Part shown: piece by piece, positions 37,297 to 47,099 of the stretch
How positions within the stretch are numbered: position 1 is the first letter of the stretch
Layout: each line of letters begins with the position of its first letter
From: Bugula neritina
Taxonomy: Eukaryota > Bryozoa > Gymnolaemata > Cheilostomatida > Bugulidae
Assembly (NCBI GenBank): GCA_964035545.1
Contig: OZ037768.1
Coordinates: 16,523,375 to 16,587,374, forward strand
DNA length: 64,000 nt
Direction: 5' to 3'
Program-made: the position numbers and the translations under genes
Notes under the pieces: model-generated
The model's input: only the letters and a program-made list of their open reading frames with translations
Databases searched by the model: none
Told to the model about the DNA's origin: nothing

Positions 37297-37364
<68 letters not shown>
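37297..37364. repeat. (AT)n microsatellite, right side of the Penelope fragment
   Basis: About 34 AT dinucleotides, directly adjoining the truncated reverse-transcriptase end of the Penelope fragment. Confidence 0.97.
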
Positions 37365-37366
<2 letters not shown>

Positions 37367-38285
37367 TCATTAACAGTTACTTTTTGAAGTGCAAACATTT
37401 AATAAAGTTAGAGAAGTAATATTACTAGAGTGTATTTATTATCTGTGACAACATTACCCAAATGGTAAAGTTAGAAACTTTATAGTCTAATAATTTATTA
37501 TTTCTGTCAAAATACTTATATGCTCACTCAGATAGCATGAGCGTTGCCTGTGTTCTCAAACTGACATGACTCATTGAAGTGTTCTACTTCTGTTTGCCCT
37601 ATGATGCACATCTTGCACTGATCAAGGTTGATTGATGCCAACAACTTTACAAAAAAGGAAAATTGATAATCTATTATTAAATCTTTGATAAGAGTCGAGG
37701 CCTTCCATAAACAATGATTAAGTATCCACTATCTTTGCTATTCATTGAAAATATTGCAAATATTTATTATTTAAAAAAAGATACATTACAATCAAATCAA
37801 AATATGATATAATCTCACTAAATATGCTTTTTGGAGTGGTTCTTTTGCTTATTGTAAAACTCTGGCTTTGAATGGCCTTGAACGCAAAGATGTTTTTTCA
37901 CAGTTTACTCAAAATATACCTTCACGCCAGAAAATAGTGTAGACAGTCAATAGAGACGCATTGTTTTAGGACATGTAAAGCAAAAACCTTTGACTGACAC
38001 AGGCAATGAAGTGGAGAATACCTGAAATACTTAAGAATTTTTAGGGTGTCTAGATTATAGCTTAGCCATGTTAAACATTGCATACTCAACTATGCCTATT
38101 TGTTTGCCTAAAGTTGTAGTAAAGCCCATCGTAAATGCATGTTATTTGAGCTTATAATAAATGAGTGATAGCTACTTAAAATAATGAATTCATAGCAGTG
38201 TGGTGTATAGGAATCAGTTACTTTGTTTACTTTACTTTTGGTGTTGGTAATTTTTATGATTTATCACAAAGTCTTAATGAAATGA
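37365..38285. other. Unassigned AT-rich sequence
   Basis: No gene or transposon end recognised between the Penelope fragment and the dispersed repeat at about 38290. Confidence 0.3.
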
Positions 38286-38289
38286 TTGG

Positions 38290-38720
<431 letters not shown>

Positions 38721-38809
38721 CTGCCCCCTATGAGCTTATATATTCTATATCTGCCCCCTATGAGCCTATATATTCTATATCTGCCCCTTTGAGCTTATAT
38801 ATTCTATAT

Positions 38810-39231
38810 GGGTCATTTTACTTAATTTAGTACACACTCGAAATCTTCAGTTTTTAGCTATTTTTCACAATTTAGCTGGTAACGAGCATGGTTTTTTGGC
38901 CAAAACTAGTTAAGCACCAATAAATACACCTAAATAATCAAAGTCCTTTTTAATTTTGTTTTATTTCCCACGTTTTTCCCTAATTATTCAGCTAGTTTTG
39001 GTTACGGACCGTTACGGTTTTTTCGTAACGGTCCGTGCATATAGAATATTAAGTGCATATGACAATGACCTGTGCTTTAATGTTGGGGAATCCCCTCCCA
39101 GCCTTTGCTGTTATGCGTAATTAAAACCAGCACATAAAAATACCATGTATAGTAAATTTCAATGGATTTGGAGCAAACTTTAATATTAGGTCATAATTTG
39201 CTGGTGTGTACTAAATGAAGTAAACTGACCC
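38810..39231. mobile_element. MITE of 422 bp inside the minisatellite, TSD ATAT
   Basis: Starts GGGTCATTTTACTTAATTTA and ends with the near-complement (TAAATGAAGTAAACTGACCC), giving terminal inverted repeats of roughly 28 bp with few mismatches. ATAT flanks both ends (38806-38809, 39232-39235), and removing the element restores a normal minisatellite unit. It carries a perfect internal hairpin at 39004-39036. No coding capacity. Superfamily not assigned. Confidence 0.85.
39004..39036. repeat. Perfect 13-bp GC-containing hairpin inside the MITE
   Basis: ACGGACCGTTACG (39004-39016) and CGTAACGGTCCGT (39024-39036) are exact reverse complements around a 7-nt loop GTTTTTT. It lies at the middle of the element, far from the termini. 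Confidence 0.9.
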
Positions 39232-40060
39232 ATATCTGCCCACTATGAACTTATATATTATATCTGCCCACTATGAGCTTATATATTCTATATCTGCCCC
39301 CTATGAGCCTATATATTCTATATCTGCCGTCTTCGAGCTTATATATATTACATCTGCCCCCTATGAGCCTATATATTCTATATCTGCCCCCTATGAGCCT
39401 ATATATTCTATATCTGCCCCCTGTGAGCTTATATATTCTATATCTGCCCCCTGTGAGCTTATATATTATATCTGCCCCCTATGAGCTTATATATTCTATA
39501 TCTGCCCCCTATGAGCCTAGATATTCTATATCTGCCCACTATAAGCCTATATATTCTATATCTGCCCCCTATGAACTTATATATTATATATGCCCCCTAT
39601 GAACTTATATATATATATATATATATTATATCTGCCTCCTATGAGCCTATATATTCTATATTTGCCCCCTATGAACTTATATATTCTATATCTGCCCCCT
39701 ATGAACTTATATATTCTATATCTGCCCCCTATGAAATTATATATTCTATATCTGCCCCCCATGAACTTGTATATATTTTATGTGCCATCTTTGAGCTCAT
39801 ATACTATTTATGTGCCGCTATGAGCCTAGATATGTTATATGTGCCCCTTATGAACCTAGATATGTTATATGTGCCCCTTATGAACCTAGATATGTTATAT
39901 ATGTGCCCCTTATGAGCCTAGATATGTTATATATGTGCCCCTTATGAGCCTAGATATGTTATATATGTGCCCCTTATGAGCTCATATATGCCGCATGTAT
40001 GTGATTCCAATAAGCCTGTGTATACTATATCTGCCCCATATGAGTTGATGTATACTATGC

Positions 40061-40646
40061 GTGCCCTATATCAGCAAGCACAGTCCACAGCGTCTGATGT
40101 GTATCATAGTAGGTTTATTAATTTGCATATTCTTAATTTGATGTCTTTCTCTGCAATTATGACTTTCAGCTTTAGAAATTTTTTTGTTATAGCAGCATGT
40201 TTTCAAATTAAAAAAAATATCAACCTAAGAAGATACATACCTTTTGCTGTCTCCAATTTGCTGCTCAAATTTTTATTTTTGCTTTTGGTAGAAACAGGCA
40301 TTTTTCTAACAATTTAGTTATGGTGTTTAAAAGTACTATATTGTTTCCCAGCAAGCTTTACCTAGCTGAAATGTAACTTTCCAGTGTCAGAATAGCAGCT
40401 TTGACAAAATTTCTCATATACATATACTGCTAGTAACAGAGAAAATTATCTGTTCCTGCAATTACTTCTACTAAGGTCTATAGAGGGAGACTGCATGCCT
40501 ACAATTATGCATAAGATAATAGACCCCCTGTAGTTTTGGGCCTAGTTTCTTTTTATCTTCATAATAATTTTAATCAGAAAACTTAAGTAAGCTTAGAAGT
40601 TTTAAATTTACTAAAAATGGCTGCTAAGAGGGGTACCTTAGTTTAA
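40061..40646. other. Spacer between minisatellite and Polinton remnant
   Basis: No recognised gene. No Polinton terminal inverted repeat (normally long, starting with AG) was identified here. Confidence 0.35.
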
Positions 40647-40994
40647 ACCTTATACAAAAATCCTAGAATTAATTTATTTGGCCGCAACTTCAAAAGCACT
40701 CTCATATTTATAAATTCTTTTGAAGAAGTTTACCCTCAAATACTGTACAATAAAGAAAAAATTTCAAGCTTGGTGTATTGTAACAAAGCTTCTGGGAAGG
40801 TGATAATAAATTCAGCTAAACCAGAATTGGTAAATTGTTTTTCTGATATTTGCTATAATATACTAAACAGAAAAGTGACATTGTCTCAAAGTGAGAGAAA
40901 CAAACTAGCTAAATACAAATCTCAAATTCGAAAAATTGCGAATAAGAGAACAACTCAAAAAACTAAAAAAACACTAATTCAAAAAGGTGAATAA
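40647..40994 (+). pseudogene. Small basic Polinton protein, start not visible
   Basis: Open for 115 codons without an ATG before 40994. The second half, with AKPELVNCFSDICYNILNRK, then LSQSERNKLAKYKSQIRKIA and KKTLIQKG, resembles a short lysine-rich protein found next to virion genes in many Polintons. In those a hydrophobic C-terminal tail follows; here such a tail (SIIVPLAKGLLG) appears only in another frame after 40995, suggesting a frameshift near 40990. The N-terminal part was not recognised. Function unknown; a virion or membrane-associated role has been suggested for relatives only by context. Confidence 0.5.
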
Positions 40995-41055
40995 TGCTAC
41001 TAGGTAGCATTATAGTTCCACTAGCTAAAGGCTTATTAGGTGTCAAAGGACAAAA

Positions 41056-41794
41056 ATGAGCCTAGAGAATACAAGTAAATTCCTTTTAATTGATGCCACA
41101 GATTTAAAGAATGGTGAAATGTTTGACCAGTTAGAGAAAAAGAAAGATAATGATAGTTATAGCTATAAAGAAAGAACTAAACCTCTGGTAAGCAGAGAAC
41201 TTTCTGAAATTGATCAAATGATGGCAGAACTTGTAAACAACAATTCTCTGAGCGAAGATGAAAAGGTTGAACAATATAATAACGCACTGACAAAATACCA
41301 AGGCTTGAAATCTACTTTACTAACCAATACTTCAAAGCTAAACAAAGTTAACAAGGTTACACCATACAAATCACTAAGCGGTATACCAGAAAAATTTAAA
41401 AAAAGCGACTGAATTGCTGAATCTGTTACAAGATGCTCCAGAACTATCAGTAGAAAATAATGGAGAAGTCCTAATAAATAATAATACAATACCCGAAAGT
41501 AATATTAGTAATTTGTTAAATCGGGCTGTTAATCCAATGGTGAAAGAAAGACCTATACCAGGCTGGAATGAATTTTACAAACTATTAATAAAACTGAATA
41601 TACCTCGATCACTCATTAATTATAAAACCAGTAAGCAAAAGGTACTATCACCAGAGCGATCACTGAATAGGTCTTCTTCAACGTTAGATAAATGGACAAA
41701 TTATGATGAGCCGAAAGATTCGCCAAAAGAAAAAAGCTCAAAGAGAAAAACTAGACAGTCGACGAGAGAAGGTATTAGAAAAAGCTTATTTTGA
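41056..41794 (+). pseudogene. Polinton PW-like protein, frameshifted
   Basis: The first frame (41056-41412, 118 codons) starts MSLENTSKFLLIDA and contains the acidic ELSEIDQMMAELVNN block. The protein-like reading continues in a second frame (41414-41794) with LLQDAPELS, RPIPGWNEFYKLLIKLNIP and a basic tail. A single-base length change near 41410 separates the two halves. Position before the integrase and general layout match the protein called PW in Polinton descriptions, whose function is unknown. The end overlaps the start of the integrase reading frame in another frame. Confidence 0.55.
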
Positions 41795-42842
41795 TCCTTC
41801 ACTCCCATCATCATACGGTAGACTGAGTAGATTGCAAAGAAGCGTTAAAGGCAAAGTACCCACTAAACACATTACTAACTGGCTACAGAAGAAAGACAGT
41901 TACACACTACATAAGAGTTTGAAGCGTAAATTTCAACGAAGACAGTATAATATAGTTAGTGGAATTGGAGCTCTTTGGCAAGCAGATCTAGCAGATCTAT
42001 TTTAATTAAGCGAATACAACGATGGCTATAAGTTCATATTATTTGTTATTGGTTGCTTTAGCAGGAAAGCTTATGCAACGCCACTCAAGACTAAAGGTGG
42101 TATGGAAGTAAGCTCAGGTTTGAAAAAACTGATAACAAAAAATGCAGAGTCACCTAGCAAACGTATGACAGATAAGGGTGCAGAATTCTTCAAATCTCAT
42201 TTTAAAAGAACTCTCAAAGAATATAAAATCGAGCAGTATGTTTCAAATAATCAAGAAATCAAAGCATCAATGGTAGAAAGGTTGCAAAGAACCATCAAGT
42301 CAAGGTTATTTCGATACTTTACCCATTCTAATAACTATAGATATTTAGATGTACTGAATGACATTATTAAATCTTATAACAACAGTACACATTCCGCCCA
42401 TGGTGTCAAGCCTAGTGATGTCAATTATAACAATCAAGAAGAAATATGGCAAAGATTGTATAACCAACAAAGCGAAAGTGAATATTACAGAAAGGCAAAA
42501 TATCAACTGAATAATAAAGTGAGGATCTCCAAATATAGCACAGTATTTGCTAAGGGATACCTACCTTTATGGACTGAAGAGGTCTTCATTATCTACAAAG
42601 TTCATAAAACTTTTCCACCAGTCTATTCGCCAAAAGATGATAGTGGTGAAAAGCTTCAAGGTACATGGTACGAAGAAGAGCTTCAAAAGGTAGACATTAG
42701 TAAGGACATATTTAAAATAGAGAGTATTGTAGGCAAGAGAAGGTTAAATGGAAAAACTCAGTATTTAGTTAAATGGGTGGGTTATTCGCCAAGTTTTAAT
42801 TCCTATGTATATGAACAAATCCAATTTACTGTTAAACTATAA
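41703..42842 (+). pseudogene. Polinton integrase with chromodomain, one in-frame stop
   Basis: Retrovirus-like integrase. The zinc-finger-side block AYFDPSLPSSYGRLSRLQRS and TLHKSLKRKFQRR precede the catalytic core: WQADLADL (first Asp), MTDKGAEFF (second Asp) and VERLQRTIKSRL (Glu), so all three DDE residues are present. A C-terminal chromodomain follows (FKIESIVGKRRL then TQYLVKWVGYSP, about 42709-42800), which in related elements binds modified histones and steers insertion. A TAA stop at 42003-42005 lies directly after the first catalytic block; the frame continues on both sides, so a single substitution separates it from an open reading frame. The end after WVGYSP also looks truncated compared with a full chromodomain. 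Confidence 0.85.
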
Positions 42843-42881
42843 AAACTAGATGTTTAATAAAACTATATCAGTCAATTCAAA

Positions 42882-43636
42882 ATGAGAGTCGTGTTACCAT
42901 TAAATGCATCTATGCAAAATTTTCCACGCAACAGTCCAAGTTCATACACAGTGCAGCTACCAAAAAGTTTAGACTTTTCAAATGGACAATGGAAGTCGGT
43001 TTAGAAGAGATTCAATTCTATAAATCATGTTTAATGTTATTAATTGTAATATAACGTTCTCTGTAAATTACAAAGAGACCGTAGTAAAAATACCAAATGG
43101 TTACTACGAGTCAGAGCAATTGCTAATTGATGCTATTAATGATGCCATAAGTTTATCAGAGGTGAAGGGTTTTAACATTTGAGTATCGGCAAGCCAACAA
43201 AAGTTGTTATTTCAAATATGAAGGTTCACCAGTTTCAATAGATGTGAAACTCTCACCATCACTCAAAGAAATAATCAATGAGCAAGAAAATAAGATAACT
43301 TTTAAAAGAGAGGGCACAATAATCTATGGTCGTTACAACACTACTATGAGATTGCATACAATATTTAACTTAATGGTGTACACCGATATCGCCAAGGCAT
43401 CTATTATTGGTAATATAAATTCTCGCCTTCTCAGAGCTGTACATATAGAGAATGGTCACTGGAGAGGGCAGTGCACAAATTACCAAAAGTTGCAATACTT
43501 TAAAGTAAATAGAACAAATATACGAACTATAACTATACATATATACACTGATTATGGAGATAAAGTCCCATTTACACATGGGCGTACAATTGTAACACTT
43601 GACTTTAGAAAGGTAAAGGCTATAAATTTAATATGA
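42882..43636 (+). pseudogene. Candidate Polinton minor capsid protein, broken N-half
   Basis: Reading starts MRVVLPLNASMQNFP and goes through SYTVQLPKSLDF, a pattern typical of the Polinton protein thought to be the minor (single jelly-roll) capsid component. Frames change at least twice between about 42990 and 43240 (stops near 43001 and 43180). From 43244 to 43636 the frame is open (130 codons), with NSRLLRAVHIENGHWRGQ and a closing HGRTIVTLDFRK. The last codons overlap the next gene by ATGA at 43633. Assignment rests on position and general pattern, not on catalytic residues. Confidence 0.6.
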
Positions 43637-44067
43637 CAATAGTACCGTTCAATGCTGAAAAAGCAAATAATGGCTACAGAAATTTATATGACGAAACTAG
43701 TAATCCTGGCATGTCAATATTTAGTGATGAAAAGTATCAAACTGGATACGGATTAGGAGCAATATTTGGAAACATATTAAAAGCAGCTTTGCCTGTAGTA
43801 AAGCAAGGAATCAAAAGCTTAGGAAAAACTGCTATAAAAGCAGGAATGAACATTGCAAAAGATAAATTAGCTGGTCGCAGCTTCAAATATTCAATATCCA
43901 ATAATTTAAAGCAAGCCAAGAGGGAGGTACTTACAAATGCAATAAACTTTGTAACAAGCAAGCCACCAGCAAATAAAAAGCGAAAGCGAGCTAAACAAAG
44001 TGTTACTTTACCGATACCTTCAAAGCGAAAGAGACGTAGCAAGGCTGGTAAAGATATATTTTCATAG
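43633..44067 (+). CDS. Basic core-like Polinton protein, intact
   Basis: 144 codons, open. The N-terminal third has GYGLGAIFGNILKAALPVVK, a glycine-rich amphipathic or hydrophobic segment, and the C-terminal half is very basic with KKRKRAKQ and SKRKRRSKAGK clusters. Small proteins with this two-part design lie beside the capsid genes in many Polintons and recall adenovirus minor core/cement proteins; DNA binding or membrane interaction in the particle is inferred, not shown. It starts at an ATGA overlap with the preceding gene and ends six bases before the major capsid gene. Confidence 0.65.
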   Translation: MTIVPFNAEKANNGYRNLYDETSNPGMSIFSDEKYQTGYGLGAIFGNILKAALPVVKQGIKSLGKTAIKAGMNIAKDKLAGRSFKYSISNNLKQAKREVLTNAINFVTSKPPANKKRKRAKQSVTLPIPSKRKRRSKAGKDIFS

Positions 44068-44072
44068 CAACT

Positions 44073-45387
44073 ATGTCATATATATTTGAGCATAGCTGCT
44101 TGGCAGCAAAACCAGAACTAGATTTATTCAGCAATCCAGCAACTCAAGCATCTATCGAGGAAGGTTTCCACACAGAGCACATGCCAACTACCTCATTGAC
44201 TGATTCGGGTCCCATAAAGTTTTCTGTTTCTGACGATTCAAACTATTATTTAGACTTGAATTCGAGTTACATTTTAATGGAAGTAAAAATTACAAAGGAT
44301 GATGGCAGTAACATTGACGATATAGCAAATGTTGGGCCGGTAAACTTACTAGGTCACAGCTTGTTTGAACAAATTGATGTGAGCTTAAATGATGTTGTAA
44401 TATCCAACGCGTCTAACTTGTATCATTATAGAGCAATACTAGAAACTATGCTAAGCTATAACCAAGAAGCTAAAGGATCACAACTCTCCATGAGTCTATA
44501 TTCCAAGGATACACCAGGACAAATGAATAATATTGAAAATGGTCACACAGGATTGGTTTCTAGAAGATCAGTGACGGGTGTGAGCAGAACAGTACAGCTA
44601 ATTATAAAACCGCACGCTGATATATTCTTCCAGAAGCGATTCATATTGAACGGCGTTGACCTTAAATTAAAATTGGTTAGAAATGACAATAGGTTAGTGC
44701 TAATGGCTGCAGAAAATTCAAACTTCAAACTCAAAATTAAAAGCGCTTCATTCTTTGTTAGAAAAGTTAAAATTAACAGCGGAATACAACTAAAGCACAT
44801 CGAGAAATTAGATAAACTGATGCAACCAGCAATATATCCACTAAGAAGAGTAGACATAAAAACATTTAACATAGCAACGGGATCACTTTCATGGAACGAG
44901 GAGAATTTAATTCATGGTATATTACCAAAAAGAGTAGTTGTTGGAATAGTTAATTCAAGAGCATTTGAAAAAGCGTATGAATTAAACCCAATTTGACTTT
45001 GTTCACAAGAACTTAAAATACTGCAACCTAATGGTAGATGGCAAGAGCTCACCACAAAAGCCGTTAATTTCAGACTTTGCAAATCACAATACACTACGTA
45101 ACTATTTCATGTTACTGGAATCAACAGGAAAAGTTTTCAACAACGGAGGTATAGATATTAACAGAACGGATTACGAACAAGGATACAGTATTTTAGCATT
45201 TGATCTTACACCCGATTTAGATGAGAATGGGTGCTACCACATCCTCAAAAAGGGAAACATTCGCCTCGAGCTAAAATTTGACCAGGCACTAGATCAACCA
45301 ATAAATGTTATTGTATACTCAAAGTTTGACTCAGCTGTTAAGATCGACAAGAACAGAGCGGTTCTAACAAATTTCTTTGCACAATGA
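44073..45387 (+). pseudogene. Polinton major capsid protein, one frameshift
   Basis: The first frame (44073-44996, 307 codons) starts MSYIFEHSCLAAKPELDLF and contains TDSGPIKFSVSDD, NLLGHSLFEQIDVSLNDVVI and the NLYHYRAILETMLSY helix, all characteristic of the double jelly-roll major capsid protein of Polintons. The homologous reading continues in a second frame up to 45387, with the late blocks FMLLESTGKVFNNGG and GYSILAFDLTPDL. A one-base length difference near 44990 truncates the first frame in what should be the C-terminal jelly roll. Otherwise both halves are well kept, so the break looks recent compared with other elements in the window. It overlaps the protease start by ATGA. Confidence 0.85.
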
Positions 45388-45926
45388 ACACAGAAGAAAT
45401 ATATTCGATTTTAAGCAGTGACAACTGTGTTCGAAGAATAAACTTTCTGGGAGTATTCCCTATAAACAAGATTCCAAAAGTTGCCTTAGAGAATAACACG
45501 TGCTGCGCTGTAGTCAACACAAAGCCTGACACGCACAAAGGAGAGCATTGGGTGTGCTTTGCGAAGAAAGAAAATGGAAGTTCAGTATACTTTGATAGTT
45601 TCGGCTATCCACCGTACAACCTCCCAGAGATTGGAGATGTGCTAGAGCAAAGTAATGATTGGATATTCAATGACGTTCAATTACAGTCGCCTTACTCTGC
45701 AGTTTGTGGACAGTATGTGATATTTTTTTTAACACACTACGCAAGAGGCATTACACCTGAGCACATTATTGAACTACTGAATGACAATGGAGACACATTT
45801 GCTAACGATACATTCATTTTCAACTACATAAAGAATAAGTATCATCACGTTGACACATCACATTTAAAGATTGTGGATTTACCATATATGTTTAAGCAAT
45901 CTGCTAACTATATCAAATATTTTTAG
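45384..45926 (+). CDS. Adenovirus-type cysteine protease (Polinton PRO), intact
   Basis: 180 codons with no break. The catalytic set of the adenain/Ulp1-like clan is visible: His in KGEHWVCF, the acidic residue in VYFDSFGYPP, the Gln region before, and the nucleophilic Cys in YSAVCGQYVIFFLTH. The family cleaves capsid and core precursors during particle maturation in adenoviruses; in Polintons the same job is inferred. The ATG lies in an ATGA overlap with the capsid gene. It is one of only two virion-module genes here that are still fully open. Confidence 0.88.
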   Translation: MNTEEIYSILSSDNCVRRINFLGVFPINKIPKVALENNTCCAVVNTKPDTHKGEHWVCFAKKENGSSVYFDSFGYPPYNLPEIGDVLEQSNDWIFNDVQLQSPYSAVCGQYVIFFLTHYARGITPEHIIELLNDNGDTFANDTFIFNYIKNKYHHVDTSHLKIVDLPYMFKQSANYIKYF

Positions 45927-45929
45927 CTA

Positions 45930-46316
45930 TTTCAATATTGTATTATATCATCATTCTGTGTTATAATATTGTTAACAAAATATATCTGTTATACATGAAC
46001 ATCCTACAACTATATAAATATTTAATATTATTAGCATTTCATTGCGACAAGAATCTGTAAACAACATTATAACAAACACAGGTAATTCTAAAATAATAAA
46101 AGCAAGATTACAAACTACACCAAATACCCATTATAATACGATGGCTATGTTATTTATTACACATGCTACGTCCAATACTATTTCCTTAACTACGAGTTAT
46201 GCGAGCTTGTGCTATGCTATACATTGGTGGACTATGCTAAGTGGTCGACTGATAAAGCTAACCTTAAAACGATGCTAAAGTTAATATTTGCTTAGAAGCT
46301 ATCTATACTACAGGAG
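45930..46316. other. AT-rich spacer after the Polinton module
   Basis: No recognised gene and no terminal repeat of the Polinton found. A plus-strand frame at 46042-46278 has no recognisable features. Confidence 0.35.
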
Positions 46317-47078
46317 TTACTGTTTCTGCACATGTGTTGATGTCTTTCGTGATGATGAAGAAGTTGCGAATGCTCGTTCAGTTGGTCTACTTACTGCCAC
46401 TGGTACTTCAGCTTGATGGAGCTTGAGATTTGTATTGTGGTAAAGAGGTGTTTCATTAAAGATGAGCATTATCTTTTTTTGACTGGCTTGTCGCTTCTTG
46501 GAAGCATGTTCTCGTTCTTGAATCTCTAACTCTTCATCTATCTTTTCAGCTTTAAGTTTTGCCTGTAGTTCAATTCTCTTAGCATCAGCATTGGCCGCAG
46601 CTTCTCGCAGCTGCCTAGAGGATGTAATTGTTTTGGTAGAAGAGACATCACTTAAACTTTTGTGCATAGAACTTGATTTACTTGATACAGAACGAACATC
46701 ATCATGCGTTTTGAAATAAAGTTGTCTTTCCATCTTTTGGATGAGATAATCTTGATCGGCATGCAATCTATCCATGGTTTTTCTCAATTCAGTATAGGTA
46801 TCAGCCCTATAATATTTGTTAGTAGTAAGCTCGTTGTACATATCATCAATGAGTGTTAAACTGTCTTTCATGTCTTGTAACAAATCGTTGTCAATACAAC
46901 TAGGCTGGTCGGCTATTCTGGTCTCAATATTTTTATTTTTAGATACTTGTTTGTTAATAACCCTACCTAAAATTTTCACATGTTCCTGTACTAGAGTTTC
47001 CTGGGCCTTTTGTGTCAGCGCTTTATGCTTAATACTTTTTCTGGTTGCTCCAGTGCCATTTTCTGAGTGCGTTGACAT
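46317..47078 (-). CDS. Coiled-coil Gag-like ORF, probably retrotransposon-derived
   Basis: 253 codons, uninterrupted, starting MSTHSENGTGATRKS. Residues about 70-125 and 150-200 are charged helices (DLLQDMKDSLTLIDDMYNEL; RQLREAAANADAKRIELQAK then EKIDEELEIQEREHASKKRQ), separated by a serine-rich stretch (SVSSKSSSMHKSLSDVSS). This design (N-terminal helix, Ser-rich hinge, Ala/Lys/Glu coiled coil) resembles the N-terminal region of Gag polyproteins of BEL/Pao-type retrotransposons in invertebrate genomes. No zinc knuckle, protease or polymerase follows. It could be a solo Gag fragment, a co-opted gene or an unrelated coiled-coil protein. Confidence 0.5.
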   Translation of the reverse strand: MSTHSENGTGATRKSIKHKALTQKAQETLVQEHVKILGRVINKQVSKNKNIETRIADQPSCIDNDLLQDMKDSLTLIDDMYNELTTNKYYRADTYTELRKTMDRLHADQDYLIQKMERQLYFKTHDDVRSVSSKSSSMHKSLSDVSSTKTITSSRQLREAAANADAKRIELQAKLKAEKIDEELEIQEREHASKKRQASQKKIMLIFNETPLYHNTNLKLHQAEVPVAVSRPTERAFATSSSSRKTSTHVQKQ

Positions 47079-47099
47079 GGTTGCTAGTTTATCAGTCTA

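Larger units (their letters stand above)
40647..45926 (+). mobile_element. Partial Polinton/Maverick element
   Basis: Seven compact plus-strand reading units follow one another: a small basic protein, a PW-like protein, a chromodomain integrase, a candidate minor capsid protein, a basic core-like protein, the major capsid protein and an adenovirus-type protease. This combination is unique to Polintons, self-synthesising transposons that also encode virion genes. Two neighbouring pairs overlap through ATGA (43633 and 45384), as in viral gene blocks. Protein-primed DNA polymerase B, the FtsK/HerA-type packaging ATPase and terminal inverted repeats were not found, so the copy is partial, and several genes are broken. 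Confidence 0.88.

Noticed and set aside
37365-37398. VNDD followed by an Ile-Tyr run, looking like a reverse-transcriptase active site
   Set aside because: The DD lies on the far side of the microsatellite, without the surrounding Penelope motif; the upstream peptide does not match a reverse transcriptase.
39232-40060. Regularly spaced repeats that might suggest a CRISPR array
   Set aside because: Units are contiguous with no unique spacers, units vary by point changes, and the context is an animal genome.
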